Shown: piece after piece, positions 33,960-45,009 of the stretch
Position numbering within the stretch: the stretch's first letter is position 1
How the letters are laid out: each line of letters starts with the position of its first letter
Assembly (NCBI RefSeq): GCF_001704415.2
Contig: NC_030821.1
Location: 38,423,210-38,487,209 of the forward strand
Direction: 5' to 3'
Source: Capra hircus
Taxonomy: Eukaryota > Chordata > Mammalia > Artiodactyla > Bovidae
Length of the DNA stretch: 64,000 nt
Program-made: the position numbers and the translations under genes
Notes under the pieces: generated by a model
Database searches by the model: none
Seen by the model: only the letters and a program-made list of their open reading frames with translations
Told to the model about the DNA's origin: nothing

Positions 33960-34489
33960 TCAGAAAACCAACCTGGGAACTGAAAATCTGTAGAGTGGGG
34001 GATAGAATTAACCCCTTTGCCGACTAAGGTCCATCTAGTCAAGGCTATGGTTTTTCCTGTGGTCATGTATGGATGTGAGAGTTGGACTCTGAAGAAGGGT
34101 GAGCACCGAAGAATTGATGCTTTTGAACTGTGGTGTTGGAGAAGACTCTTGAGAGTCCCTTGGACTGCAAGGAGATCCAACCAGTCCCTTCTGAAGGAGA
34201 TCAGCCCTGGGATTCCTTTGGAAGGAATGATGCTAAAGCTGAAACTCCAATACTTTGGCCACCTCATGCGAAGAGTTGACTCATTGGAAAAGACTCTGGT
34301 GCTGGGAGGGATTGGGGGCAGGAGGAGAAGGGGACAACAGAGGATGAGATGGCTTCATGGCATCACTGACTCAATGGACATGAGTCTGAGTGAACTCCAG
34401 GAGTTGGTGATGGACAGGGAGGCCTGGCGTACTGCGCTTCATGGGGTCGTAAAGAGTCGGACACAACTGAGTGACTGAACTGAACTGAA
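33960..34489 (+). mobile_element. BovB LINE, young 3' copy with extra 5' sequence
   Basis: BovB proper starts at about 34014 (tttgccgactaaggtcc) and runs to the gactgaactgaactg tail. The frame from 34017 to the stop at 34476-34478 is fully open (153 codons, the complete C-terminal region). A 10-bp direct repeat aagatgacct lies at 33950-33959 and 34490-34499. If it is the TSD, about 54 bp of non-BovB DNA (33960-34013) entered with the element. Confidence 0.85.
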
Positions 34490-34499
34490 AAGATGACCT

Positions 34500-34879
34500 G
34501 TGCATTTACAGTTGAGGGGATTAAGGAAGAATCAGATTTTATCAAGTGGCAACCAGGGTGGAGGAGTCTTGAAAGCTGTTACCTAATCAACTATATTATA
34601 CCCTAAGAAAGAAAGAATATGTTAAAACTTGTAGAAGATGATATATATGGAATCTCATTTTTTAAAAGCCAGTAAATAAGATTTGGGGCAAAATTAACCA
34701 ATTCTTATCTTGGAAAGAAATAATCATGTGTACTGAACTGGCTACAAAGGAATTATAGACACACTCTGTAGGTGGGTGAGAATAGCTTTGAAATTTACAC
34801 GATATGCACAAGCTAAAACCCAAGATCACCCATCACTCTTCATACTCTAAGCAACCTAATCTATTTTCTGAAGATAAAT
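34500..34879. other. Unique stretch, no gene seen
   Basis: Nothing recognised. Confidence 0.5.
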
Positions 34880-35790
34880 TCAGTCTCTTGTTCAATGGCT
34901 AAGTTGTGTCCCACTCTTTGTGACCCCATGGACTGCAGCATGCCAGGCTTCCCTGACCTTCACTCTCTCTCAGAGTTTGCTCAAACTCATGTCCACTGAG
35001 TCAGTGATGCCATCCAACCATCTCATCTTCTGTTGCCCCCTTCTCCTCCTGTCCTGAATCTTTCCCAGCATCAGTATCTTTTTCAATGCATCTGCTGTTC
35101 GAACCAGGTGGCCAAAGTATTGGAGTTTTAACTTTAGTTAAAGTTAGTTTAACTTTAGTCCTTGGTTTTTCCAGTGGTCATGTATGGATGTGAAAGTTGG
35201 ACTATGAAGAAAGCTGAGCATGGAAGAATTGATACTTCTGAACTATGGTGTTGGAGAAGACTCTTGGACGGCAAGGAGATCCAACCAGTCCGTCCTAAAG
35301 GAAATCAGTCCTGAATGTTCATCAGAAGGACTGATGTTGAAGCTGACACTCCAATACTTTGGCCACCTGATTCGAAGAGCTGACTCCTTTGAAAAGACCC
35401 TTGCTGGGAAAGATTGAAGGCAGGAGAAGAAGGGGACAACAGAGGTTGAGATGGCATCACCAACTCAATAGACATGAATTTGAGTAAACTCTGGGAGTTG
35501 GTGATGGACAGGGAGGCCTGGTGTGCTGCAGTCCATGGGGTCTCAAAGAGTCGGACACAACTGAGCGACTGAACTGAACTGATCAGTCCTGCCAATGAAT
35601 ATTCAAGGTTGATTTCCTTTAGGATTGACTGGTTTTATCTCCTTGCTGTCCAAGAGACTTCCAAGAGTCTTCTCCAGCTCCACAGTTCGAAAGCATCAAT
35701 TCTTTGGTGCTCAGCCTTCTTTATGGTCCAACTCTCACATCCATACATAGCTACTGGAAAATCTAAAGCTTTGACTATATGGACCAAACA
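34880..35790 (-). mobile_element. BovB LINE, host copy of a nested pair
   Basis: Minus-strand BovB in two parts, 34880-35161 (tail to the QYFGHL-coding region) and 35581-35788 (SLE-coding region to VHLVKA). A plus-strand BovB is inserted between. The left junction also holds a small duplication of taactttagt. Confidence 0.9.
35162..35580 (+). mobile_element. BovB LINE inserted in opposite orientation
   Basis: Plus-strand BovB from the VFPVVMYGCESW-coding region to gactgaactgaact. agtcct occurs on both sides (35156-35161 and 35584-35589), consistent with a short TSD. The frame is broken near 35400. Confidence 0.9.
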
Positions 35791-36690
35791 ACTTTATCTA
35801 CTGGTAAACTGAGTGCTCTAGAATATGACCTCCCTTCATTGGAAAGTAGCATTCTGATTTAGCTATTAGTCTGTTGCAGGAACAGATCCAGAATTTATGA
35901 GCCCTGAATATATTTTTTTATTAGCGAAGGCTCTCTTTGACAAAAAAAGATACAAAATGGAAAATATGAAATTACTTCCAGGACGTTGGGAGGGATAAGT
36001 GCAAGTGAATAAGCCTAAAGCTTTACCTTTGTCAGCATCATGACAAACTCATTGAAGTCGCACACGGTGCAGGCTCTGAGAGTTCATCAGCTGGGGGGGC
36101 ACAGTCCTATCTTGAAAAGCTGAGGGGCAGACTCTGGAAGCCCCTTACCAGTGACCTTCTCTCTCTCACAGGGCACTGTAATCTTAACAAGGCAAATACA
36201 ACAAAGCAGTCAAATTCCATACAGTTTCTTAAAAGGATTCGGGCACTTTAACTTTATGATCCTTTCTATATTATCATCCTGTCCGAAGATCCAAAAACTC
36301 TCTCCCATCTATTAACTCTTCCCATATTCTGTCTAGTTTTCTGTATTCAATTTACACAGCAATGTTAGGTAAAACAGAAAAAGAGAAATATAAAGATATG
36401 ATTGTACCACAACAAGAGTTCAGTGTCTATGGGCCAGAAAGAAGAGAAAACGGAGAGCAGGGGGCATGGTGGAGCTGTGGCCTGACATGCTCTGGTTCTG
36501 CAATGAAGCAGTCAGGCTGGAAATGTGACCTTGTGGGGCAACAGGGTATAAAGATGCTTCATTTGAGGCAGCAGAAGAGTGTGAGATCCACAGCTTAAAG
36601 TCCTGGGCTGGAATGGGGCTCCATTGCTCCTGAGAAGAGGCTGATGAAAGCTGCAGCCTTGTGGACGTGGGGCAGGAGGGGAGAGGAAAG
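35791..36690. other. Unique stretch, no gene seen
   Basis: The plus-strand open frame at 36362-36598 (78 codons) has no recognisable domain. Confidence 0.5.
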
Positions 36691-36694
36691 GAGA

Positions 36695-36950
36695 GTGTGG
36701 GATGAACGGAGAGAGCAGCATGGAAGCATATACACTAATGTATGCAAAACAGCCAATGGGAATTTGCTGTATGCCTCAGGAAACTCAAACTGGGGCTCTG
36801 TAACAACCTAGAGGGATGGGATGGGGTGGGAGGTGGGAGGGATGGCACATATGTATACCTATGGCTTATTCATGCTGATGTATGGCAGAAACCATCACAA
36901 TATTGTAAAGTAATTATCTTCCAATTAAAAATAAATAATTTTTAAAAAGT
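36695..36950 (+). mobile_element. L1 3' UTR, artiodactyl type
   Basis: gggatgaacggagagagcagcatgg, then tttgctgtatgcctcaggaa, ctctgtaacaacctag, and gtaaagtaattatcttccaattaaaa: the 3' end of a bovid L1 with its aataaa region. Confidence 0.85.
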
Positions 36951-38500
36951 GGTAGCCAGGAGCCATAGTTTATATTAAGATGCATACCTAGAAAGCAGGA
37001 GGTCATGGACACAATGCAGTGATGAGGCATCAAGTCATGCTCAGCTTAGTTCAAGAGTTAGTGGGTGGGACTGAGCAAGACTCTACATAATGTGGGTACA
37101 ATATTAGAATCTCACTTGTGTAGGTGGGTTGTCAAAGCCTAAGCAAAGTGAGAAGGGTATTATTCTGAAGGGGCTGCCTAGCATGGGGGTGTCAAAGAGG
37201 GCATCCGCACTGGATGAAAGTGGTTGTGTCAGCTATAGGAGAATTCTTACCTGCAGAAGGATTGATCAAGTGAGAAAATATTAAGAATAATGGTATTAAG
37301 CTAGAATTGGAGATATGGTTGTGAACTCACAGTTTTCAGTAGACAGGTGTGTGTGCGCGTGTGTGTGTGTATGAGAGAGAGAGACAGAGACAGAGACGGA
37401 GAGACAGAGAGAGACAGAGAGACACATGAGAAAGAGAGAGACTTGAATACATATATTCCTAGTTTTGTCCATTGAAAGCATCTGGAAGCAGTGATATCCC
37501 AAAAGCACTGGGTACGTGTAGCATTCTGATCTTGCTTTCCAAGTACCACTCTTCAGAGGTCCTTGGAGATGTGGTTAACTATGGTATTGGGTTAGAAAGT
37601 ATGCAAGATGAGCCTGGAAGCTACTGTTGAGGCTGAAATAAAGAAGTACTCAAAGAATGATAGAGACACAGAGGTTATCTTGCAGGGGCTCCCACTGGAA
37701 AAGTCTTGGGCAATTCGAAAAGCAAAATAAATAATGATAGCGGCAGAATGTAATGCACTGAATAATGGAAGAAGCTGTGAGTTCATACAGATACAAAAAT
37801 TAGTGAATAAATTAATTGTTTGATGAGAATGATATTTAAATAATCTCAAAAACTCTTACAAAATATTTATTAATTACAATGGGGAAAAAATAATTTCCCA
37901 GTTTAGAAGCCAAGCAGATAGGAACTTATGCAATCAAAGTTAACATTACCAGTAATGGTACAACATAAGTCATGTGTCACTTAAATAGGATAAAGTGAGA
38001 ACACATCTTCACTTCTGTGATATTCCTACCCAAGATGTGTAACAGGCACTTAACCATAAAGAAGCATCAGAGAAACCCAAACTGAAGAACGTTCTACCAA
38101 ATAAATGGCCTGGAAACATCAAAAGGTTGTGACAGTCAAAGAAAGGTTGAGAACTGTTCCATAGGGGAGGAAATTAAGGAGACATGATAACTAAATTTGG
38201 TGTCTGCTTTGCAAGATCTGGATTTAGGACTGCACCTTTTTCTTACCAGCTACATGGCTGAAACCATTGGAGGAACTTGAATGAAGCCTGAGAATTTTAT
38301 TAAAGTACCAGTGTTAATTTTCTGATTTTACTGTTATATTGTTGTTATGTAGGAAACATGTTTTCATTTGTGGGAAAAACACACTGAAGTATGGTAGAGT
38401 AACGGGACATAGTATCAGCCATTTACTCTCAAATGGGTAAGGAAAGAACGTTTATTAAGCTGTACTTGCAAATTTTCCTAAGTTTGAGATTGTTTACATG
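36951..38500. other. Unique stretch with one compound microsatellite
   Basis: No gene recognised. See the repeat at 37347-37441. Confidence 0.5.
37347..37441. repeat. Compound (GT)n-(GA)n-(GACA)n microsatellite
   Basis: A GT/GC run is followed by GA and gacaga units, an alternating-purine/pyrimidine block next to a polypurine block. Confidence 0.92.
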
Positions 38501-38508
38501 TATATTTG

Positions 38509-38734
38509 GCCTTCCCTGGTAGCTCAACTGGTAAAGAATCTGCCTGCAATGTGGAAGACTTGGGTTCAAACCCTGGTTTGAGAAGATCCCCTGGAGAAGG
38601 GAAGGGCTACTCACTCCAGTATTTTGACCTGGAGAACTCCATGGACTGTAAGGTCCGTGTATTATACCCCACTGTATAGTCCATGGGATAGCGAAGAGTC
38701 AGACTCCATTGAGTGATTTTCACTTTCACTTTTC
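38509..38734 (+). mobile_element. Bov-tA SINE
   Basis: ggccttccctggtagctcaactgg head and Bov-A body with an insertion (tgtattataccccactg). An approximate TSD is catgtatattt against catacgtatattt. Confidence 0.9.
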
Positions 38735-38747
38735 ATACGTATATTTA

Positions 38748-38961
38748 GGGCTTCCCTGGTGGCTCAGACAGTAAAGAATCTGCCTGCAACGCAGGAGATC
38801 CTGGTTCAGTTCCGGAGTCTGAAAGATCCCCTGTAGAAGGGAATGGCTTCCCACTCCAATATCCTTGCCTGGAGAATTCCGTGGACAGAGGAGCCTGAAG
38901 GGCTACAGTCCATGAGATCCAAACAGTTGGACATGACCAAGCAACTAACACACACACACAT
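38748..38961 (+). mobile_element. Bov-tA SINE, adjacent second copy
   Basis: Starts 13 bp after the previous copy and ends in a (CA)n run before a (TATT)n stretch. The two copies differ in sequence, so they are independent insertions into the same spot and not a recent duplication. Confidence 0.9.
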
Positions 38962-38965
38962 AGGT

Positions 38966-38991
38966 CTATTTATTTATTTATTTATTTATAG
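38966..38991. repeat. (TATT)n microsatellite
   Basis: About six tattt/ttta units. Confidence 0.85.
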
Positions 38992-39073
38992 CTTTTGTGT
39001 GTTTCATGTTTTGAATATCCATGTCCAGTCAAGTTCCCTAAAGCAGATTTTTGTGGGACCTAGCAGCTTATGG

Positions 39074-39284
39074 AGGAGAAGGCACTGGCAACCCACTCCA
39101 GTACTCTTGCCTGGAAAATCCCATGGATGGAGAAGCCTGAGTGACTTCACTTTCACTTTCATGCATTGGAGAAGGAAAAGGCAACCCACTCCTGTGTTCT
39201 TGCCTGGAAAATCCCAGGGATGGGGGAGCCTGATGGGCTGCCGTCTATGGGGTCTTACAAAGTTCGACATGACTGATGCGACTT

Positions 39285-39323
<39 letters not shown>
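39074..39323 (+). mobile_element. Bov-A2 SINE, internally deleted, long CAG/CAA tail
   Basis: TSD agcagcttatgg (39062-39073) against agcagcttacgg (39324-39335). In the first Bov-A unit the sequence jumps from ggagaagcctga to gtgacttcac, losing about 45 bp. The 3' tail is expanded to about 13 CAG/CAA units. Confidence 0.93.
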
Positions 39324-39329
<6 letters not shown>

Positions 39330-39335
39330 TTACGG

Positions 39336-39527
39336 CGCTTCCCTGGTGGCTCAGATGGTACAGAATCTCCTGCAACGCATATAGCTGTGGCTCCTGGGCC
39401 CTAAAGCAAGGCTCAGTAGTGTGCTCAGTTTCTCTGTGGCTTGTAGTATCTTGCCGAACCAGGGATCGAACCCGTGTCTCCTGTTTTGGCAGGTGGATTC
39501 TTGACCACTGAGCCAACAGGAAAGCCC
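39336..39527. mobile_element. Two tRNA-SINE heads in inverted orientation
   Basis: A plus-strand head (gcttccctggtggctcagatgg … cctgcaacgc, 39337-39378) is followed by a minus-strand CHR-type SINE end (gaaccagggatcgaacccg … accactgagccaacaggaaagcc, 39395-39526). The heads are complementary and about 100 bp apart. Confidence 0.75.
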
Positions 39528-39801
39528 TGTTTTTCTTCCTAATGACAAGGTACAAACTGCTCAGGAAATTTGATGGGGTGGATATGATTGTTAGGTCTTT
39601 ATCCCCCGGTCACACGGAGGGGGCTCATCACTGCCACATTTGCTGAAAGTCATTTTTCAGTATTTTCTAGAAGCTGGCATGCAAATGATAAAATGATAAA
39701 TGAGAACAATAATGCCTTCTTCTAGAGCTTTATCACAGGCCTTGCAAACCATGTGACCAGAGAGCTAATGATTTTAACCATTTCATATCCATCCTACTGG
39801 G

Positions 39802-39964
39802 GCTTCCCTGGTGTCTCAGACTGTAAAGAAGCTGCCTTCAATTCAGGAAACCTGGGTTTGATCCTTGGGTCAGGAAGATTTTCCCTGGGTCGGGCAGAGG
39901 AGCCTGGCATGGCTACAGTCCATGTGATCTCAAAGAGTTGGACACAACTGAATGACTTAAACAC
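39802..39964 (+). mobile_element. Bov-tA SINE, internally deleted
   Basis: Perfect 15-bp TSD atccatcctactggg (39787-39801 and 39965-39979). The central Bov-A portion (gaaatggcaac … ccatgga) is missing, giving 163 bp. Confidence 0.95.
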
Positions 39965-39984
39965 ATCCATCCTACTGGGAACTT

Positions 39985-40072
39985 TTCTAGCTTCTCTTTT
40001 ATCCAACAGACTTTTATTGAGCCCTACTATGTTACAGATCCTGGACTTAACCTTAGAAATAGTGGGAGGTAG
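39985..40072 (-). repeat. L2/MIR-type 3' end, antisense
   Basis: ttatccaacagacttttattgagccctactatgttacagatcctgg is the reverse complement of the shared L2/MIR end. Confidence 0.65.
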
Positions 40073-40345
40073 AAAAGGCCCTCACAGTTCCCACTATGAA
40101 CAAAAGAAAGGGTCAGATGAGGAAGCTAATGTTTACTGTCTAATGAAGAAGCGGGGTACTGAGGGGAAGACCCTGTCTCACAGGAAAACTTCACAAAGAG
40201 AGGGAGTGTCCTTTTGGAGCTGAAGGATAAGGCTACTTAAATTTTTACCAAATGTTTAAAAATTTAAGTGATATAGAAAAGCCTTTTTAAAAAAAATATA
40301 AACAAAAAGACAGAAGAGGAGGAAGGGGAATAAACAGCTGCTTGT

Positions 40346-40482
40346 TTTTTTTTTTTTTCTTTTAATATACTCTGGCCAAGCCACACAGCCTATAGGACCT
40401 CAGTCTCCAGACCAGGGCTCAAACCCAGGCCACAGCAAGGATAGCACTGAATCCTAACCGTTAGGCCACAGGGAACACTGGA
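40346..40482 (-). mobile_element. CHR-type tRNA-Glu SINE
   Basis: Poly(T) start, ggccaagccacacagcc, gggctcaaacccagg and ctaaccgttaggccacaggg. Old and diverged. Confidence 0.75.
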
Positions 40483-40597
40483 AAGTAGCTTTAAGTAAAA
40501 TATCTAAGCAGTGAAAAAACTGTCTGTATCTTCATCTACATTATGCTCCAAAGCCAATCTTCTTCAAAGTACATTTTTCAAGCATAAAGTAGGCATT

Positions 40598-40807
40598 CAC
40601 ACATGCTCAGTCCTGTCCAACTCTGTGATCTCATGGACTCTAGCCCGACAGGTTCTTCTGTCCATGGGATTCTCCGGGCAAGAATACTGGAGTGGGCTGA
40701 AATTTCCTCTTCCAGGGGATCTTCCTGACCCAGGGATCGAACTCACGTCTCATGTGTCTCCCGCATTGACAGATAGATTCTTTACCACTGAGCCACCTGG
40801 GAAGCCC
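40598..40807 (-). mobile_element. Bov-tA SINE
   Basis: Minus-strand Bov-A body, then B-box complement gggatcgaactcacg and head complement ctgagccacctgggaagccc. Confidence 0.92.
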
Positions 40808-42120
40808 AAAGAAGTAGATGAATAGTGAATTACTATGAAACAAATAGATGTACATGTTTTTAGCTTTACATGTGTCTTCAATACCTAATATGATTTTGTG
40901 CTTTTTTTCTTTTTTTTTTTTAAGCTGAAATCATTTTCCCTCAGGATTCTTATTCTTAGTGGTTCCATCACATCCCACTCCATCTCAAATGTGATACATT
41001 CCTTCCCACTCTGGATACTTGACTCACTTCTAAACCTTCTTTTCAGCTTCAAATCTCCCAGAATTGTAAGTCAGCTGTCAGTCTACAGATATTGAATTTT
41101 TGGCTCCTGTCAAAATGTTGCCAGTGAGTCCTAAGGCCTTAGCTCCCCTCAAGCTGATGTTTTCTGGGCCTGACTTGGGGATGCAGTGGAGGAGGGGACA
41201 TTTCGACCCCCAGGAGTTGAACTGTCTGTTTCAGTCTCACCAGGAACTTTCTGGACCTAATCTTCTCCGTCCTTTCTTCTGGTCTGAGTTGAAAGCCGCA
41301 GTGGAAGCTACCAAGGCCAGATGTCTAGAGCGACCCTAAAAATCCAAGTCACTGTGAGCTAATTATGAGAGAACAGTCACAATCTGTAATATTTCACAAC
41401 TACACCACTTGGTACTCATTTTTAGTGTTTTTGATATCATAAATGTAAATAAATACCATATCTTCTTTATTTATCATTTATCTTTTGCTTTTTTAAACAT
41501 GTGCTTTAGAATTGTATTTCACTTCCTTTAAATTATCTGCAACTAGAACCTTGCTTAGATCTTAAATTATTCTGCATGGCTCTGAATGCCTTTCTGTAGA
41601 CAAGATATTTTATCTCATCATGTGAAAACAGTAGATGAATAGGCCTTTGGTATTCAGAAATTTACCATTTCTTGTGAAAGTGCCTCAGAAATCTTGGGTA
41701 TAAATTGCATCATTTTGAAAGCATGGTATTTAATCTCAGGTACCAGGACCGGGTGGGAAGAAGACACAAGGAATGAGAAGAGGGTGTTCAGTGTGCATGT
41801 GGTGATGTGATTCTGGGGAATCTGGGAAATGGGAAGCAAGCCCCACCCTGCTATATTCCTTATCCCCTTGTCATCTACAGTGAAGGTGGAGAGGGGCAGG
41901 GTCTTGAACAGCAGTGACTGGGATTGGAGGTGATTGGGTTGGTGAGGGTGGGCTCAGGAGGGAGGCCTGGCATCAGAGCCCATTTACAAGCAGATGGGGG
42001 TGTAGGGAGGTGAGATGCCCCAAGGGTGCCCACAGCCCAGTCTCTGCTCGTCATTTGGCTTTGTTCTTGTTTTTGTGTCATTCTGACCTGAGTAAGTGAT
42101 ATCAATGAATTTTTAAGAAT
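40808..42120. other. Unique stretch, no gene seen
   Basis: The plus-strand open frame 41100-41339 (79 codons, begins MAPVKMLPV) and two opposing frames at 41875-42105 have no recognisable domain. I cannot decide whether the first is a chance frame. Confidence 0.45.
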
Positions 42121-42122
42121 AC

Positions 42123-42175
42123 ATAATTGATACTGACATTGTTATTTCCTGATATATAATTGATACTGACATTGT
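42123..42175. repeat. Direct duplication, 33-bp period
   Basis: ataattgatactgacattgt occurs at 42123-42142 and 42156-42175, immediately before a Bov-tA. Confidence 0.95.
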
Positions 42176-42360
42176 CTTCCTTGATAGCTCAGTTGGTAAA
42201 GAATCTGCCTGCAATGCGGGAGACCTGGGTTTGATCCCTGGGTTGGGAAGATCCCCTGGAGAAGGGAAAGGCTATCCACTCCAGTATTCTGACCTGGAGA
42301 ATTCCACGGACAAGTCCATGGGGTCGCAAAGAATCGGACATGACTGAGTGACTTTCACTT
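42176..42360 (+). mobile_element. Bov-tA SINE
   Basis: Head ccttgatagctcagttgg, body with the shortened ggacaagtccatgg form, end gagtgactttcactt. Confidence 0.92.
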
Positions 42361-42433
42361 CGTTATTATGTTATGGTTCTTGAAAATTTGGTATTTGAGA
42401 AGGAAAATCACATTTGAATGTGAGAGACTCTAG

Positions 42434-42893
42434 TTCAGTTCAGTTCAGTCACTCTGTCATGTCCGACTCTTTGCAACCCCATGAATCGCAGCACGCCAGG
42501 CCTTCCTGTCCATCACCCACTCCCAGAGTTCACTCAAACTCACATCCATCGAGTCAGTGATGCCATCCAGCCATCTCATCCTCGGTCATCCCCTTCTCCT
42601 CCTGCCCCCAATCCCTCCCAGCATCACAGTCTTTTCCAATGAGTCAACTCTTCGCATGAGGTGGCCAAAGTATTGGAGTCTCAGCTTCAGCATCATTCCT
42701 TCCAAAGAAATCCCAGGGCTGATCTCCTTTACAATGGACTGGTTGGATCTCCTTGCAGTCCAAGGGACTCTCAAGAGTCTTCTCCAACACTACAGTTCAA
42801 AAGCATCAATTCTTCAGCACTCAGCCTTCTTCACAGTCCAACTCTCACATCCATACATGACCACAGGAAAAACCATAGCCTTGACTAGACGGA
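42434..42893 (-). mobile_element. BovB LINE, 3' copy
   Basis: Minus-strand copy from the (agttc)n tail to the VHLVKAMVFPVV-coding region (gccttgactagacgg). The C-terminal frame is disrupted by few changes, so it is fairly young. Confidence 0.94.
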
Positions 42894-43049
42894 CACAGCA
42901 AATCCAGTTCTCTTCCTCTCCACCACCACTTCCCCACCAGCCCACATATCTAAGTAATCACCTCTACTGCCTCCTAACCCATCTCTTAGCTGCCACTGTA
43001 ACTGCCCCTGCCCTCAACTCCGGTTCCAATCCATTCTCTTCAGAGATTT

Positions 43050-43132
43050 CCTTGCTGCCCCCACGTGACTCGTGGCAGTGAAAGCACCTGAGTCCTAACC
43101 ACTGGACTACTAGAGAATTCCCGAGATTTTTT
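43050..43132 (-). mobile_element. CHR-type tRNA-Glu SINE, short
   Basis: gtggcagtgaaagcacctgagtcctaaccactggactactagagaattcc. Possible short TSD gagattt (43043-43049 and 43133-43139). Confidence 0.75.
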
Positions 43133-43530
43133 TCTTTTTAAAGTTTTTGTGTTGGAGTATAGCTGATTAGGACTTCCCTGGTGGCTCAGACAGTAAAGTG
43201 TCTGCCTATAGTGCGGGAGACCTGGGTTCAGTCCCTGGGTTGGGAAGATCTCCTGGAGAAGGAAATGGCAACCCACTCCAGTATTCTTGCCTGGAAAATC
43301 CCATGGATGGAGGAGCCTGGTAGGCTACAATCCATGGGGTCAGAAAGAGTTGGACATGACTGAGTGACTTCACTTCATTTCACTTCATAGCTGATTAACA
43401 ATGTTGTGATAGTTTCAGGTGGATAGCAAAGAGACTCACACATACATATTTGTGTATCCATTCTTCCCAAACTCTCCTCCCATCCAGGCTGCCACATAAC
43501 ATTGAGCAGAGTTACCTACGCTATATAGGA
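43133..43530 (-). mobile_element. L1 3' UTR, antisense, split by a Bov-tA
   Basis: tttttgtgttggagtatagctgatta … acaatgttgtgatagtttcaggtggatagcaaagagactcac … acctacgctatatagg is the minus-strand artiodactyl L1 3' end. It is continuous once the Bov-tA is removed. Confidence 0.88.
43170..43386 (+). mobile_element. Bov-tA SINE nested in L1
   Basis: Full-length copy with the perfect 11-bp TSD atagctgatta (43159-43169 and 43387-43397). Confidence 0.96.
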
Positions 43531-43540
43531 AGTCTGAGGC

Positions 43541-44950
43541 TTTTTTTCGTTGACATTTTTACTGAGATAATTGTATGTTCACATGTAGTTTGTAAGAAAT
43601 AAAACAGAGAGATGCTGTGTATCCTTTATTCTGTTTTACCCAATGATAACATCTTACAAAATTATAGTACAAAATCACAACCAGGATATTGACATTGATA
43701 TGATCTACCAGCTTCATTCAGATTTCCTTGGTTTAACTCGTACTCATTTGTGTGTATGCGTCTCTGTGTTTGCTTTTTTTTTAACTTTTAAAATTTATTT
43801 TTGGGGGCACACTGCTGAGGCACATGTGATATCTTAATTCCCTGACCAGAGATGCAACCCACATCCTCTGCATTGGAACTGTGGAGTCTTAGCCGATGGA
43901 CCACCAGGGAAGTTTCTGTGTGTCTTTCATTCTATACGATTTTATGTTATGTGTATCTGCCACCAGAGTCCATCACAGGGATCTCTCTGGTTGCTTTTTC
44001 ATAATGTCACCCACCTCCATCCCTCCTTCTAATCTCCTTCCTTAACTTTGGGCAGTCAGTCATCTACTCTTTATTCTTAATTTTTTTTTCATTTCAAGAA
44101 TGCTAAACAGATACGATAAACAGAATCATACAGTATGTAAACTTTTAGCTTTTTTCTTTTTACTCAGCATAATTCCTTAGAGATTCGTTGAAGTTTTTGT
44201 GTGAAGTTTATTCCCCTTCACTGTTGAGTAGTAGCCATGGTATGTATGTCCTCTGGTTTGTTTAACCATTCACCCATTGAAAGACATCTGGGCTGTTTCT
44301 AGTTTGCGGTGATTACAGATAAAGCTTCTATTCATCTATAGATTGTTGTGTGAGTATAAGTTTTCATTTTTCTGGGATAAATGACCAAGGGTGAAATTGT
44401 TGTCATATGATCGCTGCGGGTTTAGTTTTTTAAGACACTGCGAAACTGTTTTCCAGCATGGGCTGCACCATTTTACAGACCCATCAGCAATGTATGAGAT
44501 CCAGTTACGCCACATTCTTGTCAGCATTTGGTGTTGTCACTATGTTTTATCTTAGCCATTCTGATAGATTTGTAGCAATACTTCATTGTGGTTTTAATCT
44601 GCATTTCCCTGATGGTTAATGATTTCCAACATCTTTTCAAAATGTGCTTATCTGCCATCTGTGTATGTTCTTCAAAAAAGTGTCTGTTTGTGTCTTTTGC
44701 TTATTCTCTAATTGGCTTGTTTGGGTTTTTTACTGTTGAATTTTGAGAGTTCTTTATATATTCTGGATACCAATCCTTTGATATGTGATTTGCAAATATT
44801 TTCTCGCTGCCTGCTGCTTGTCTTTGCATTTTCTCCACAGGGATTTTTCAGAATGAAAGTTTTTAATTTTGATAAAGGGCACTTTACCAATTTTTCCTAC
44901 TATGGATTATGCTTTTGGTGTCACATTTAAGAGCTCTTCACCTAGCCCTA
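43541..44950 (-). repeat. L1M (old L1) 3' region, antisense, with a CHR SINE
   Basis: tgacatttttactgagataattgtatg … ccaggatattgacattgatatgatc … agtagtagccatggtatg … cccattgaaagacatctgggctg … gcatgggctgcaccattttac … gatatgtgatttgcaaatattttctc: the classic antisense order of an old mammalian L1. There is no usable reading frame. Confidence 0.85.
43772..43914 (-). mobile_element. CHR-type tRNA-Glu SINE nested in L1M
   Basis: ggcacactgctgaggcacatgtg, accagagatgcaacccac, gtggagtcttagccgatggaccaccagggaag. Confidence 0.82.
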
Positions 44951-45009
44951 GACCCCAAAGATTTTCTCCTATTCTTCATATATGTTTAAAAATACAAATT
45001 TGACCATGT

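Noticed and set aside
37347..37441. CRISPR-like short repeats
   Set aside because: Simple dinucleotide and tetranucleotide microsatellite without spacers. The genome is mammalian.
41100..41339. 79-codon plus-strand frame beginning MAPVKM
   Set aside because: Not matched to any family I know; length is compatible with chance. Left only as a note in the unique-stretch entry.
42557..43081. 174-codon plus-strand frame
   Set aside because: Antisense BovB for the first two thirds, then unrelated flanking DNA. No independent support.
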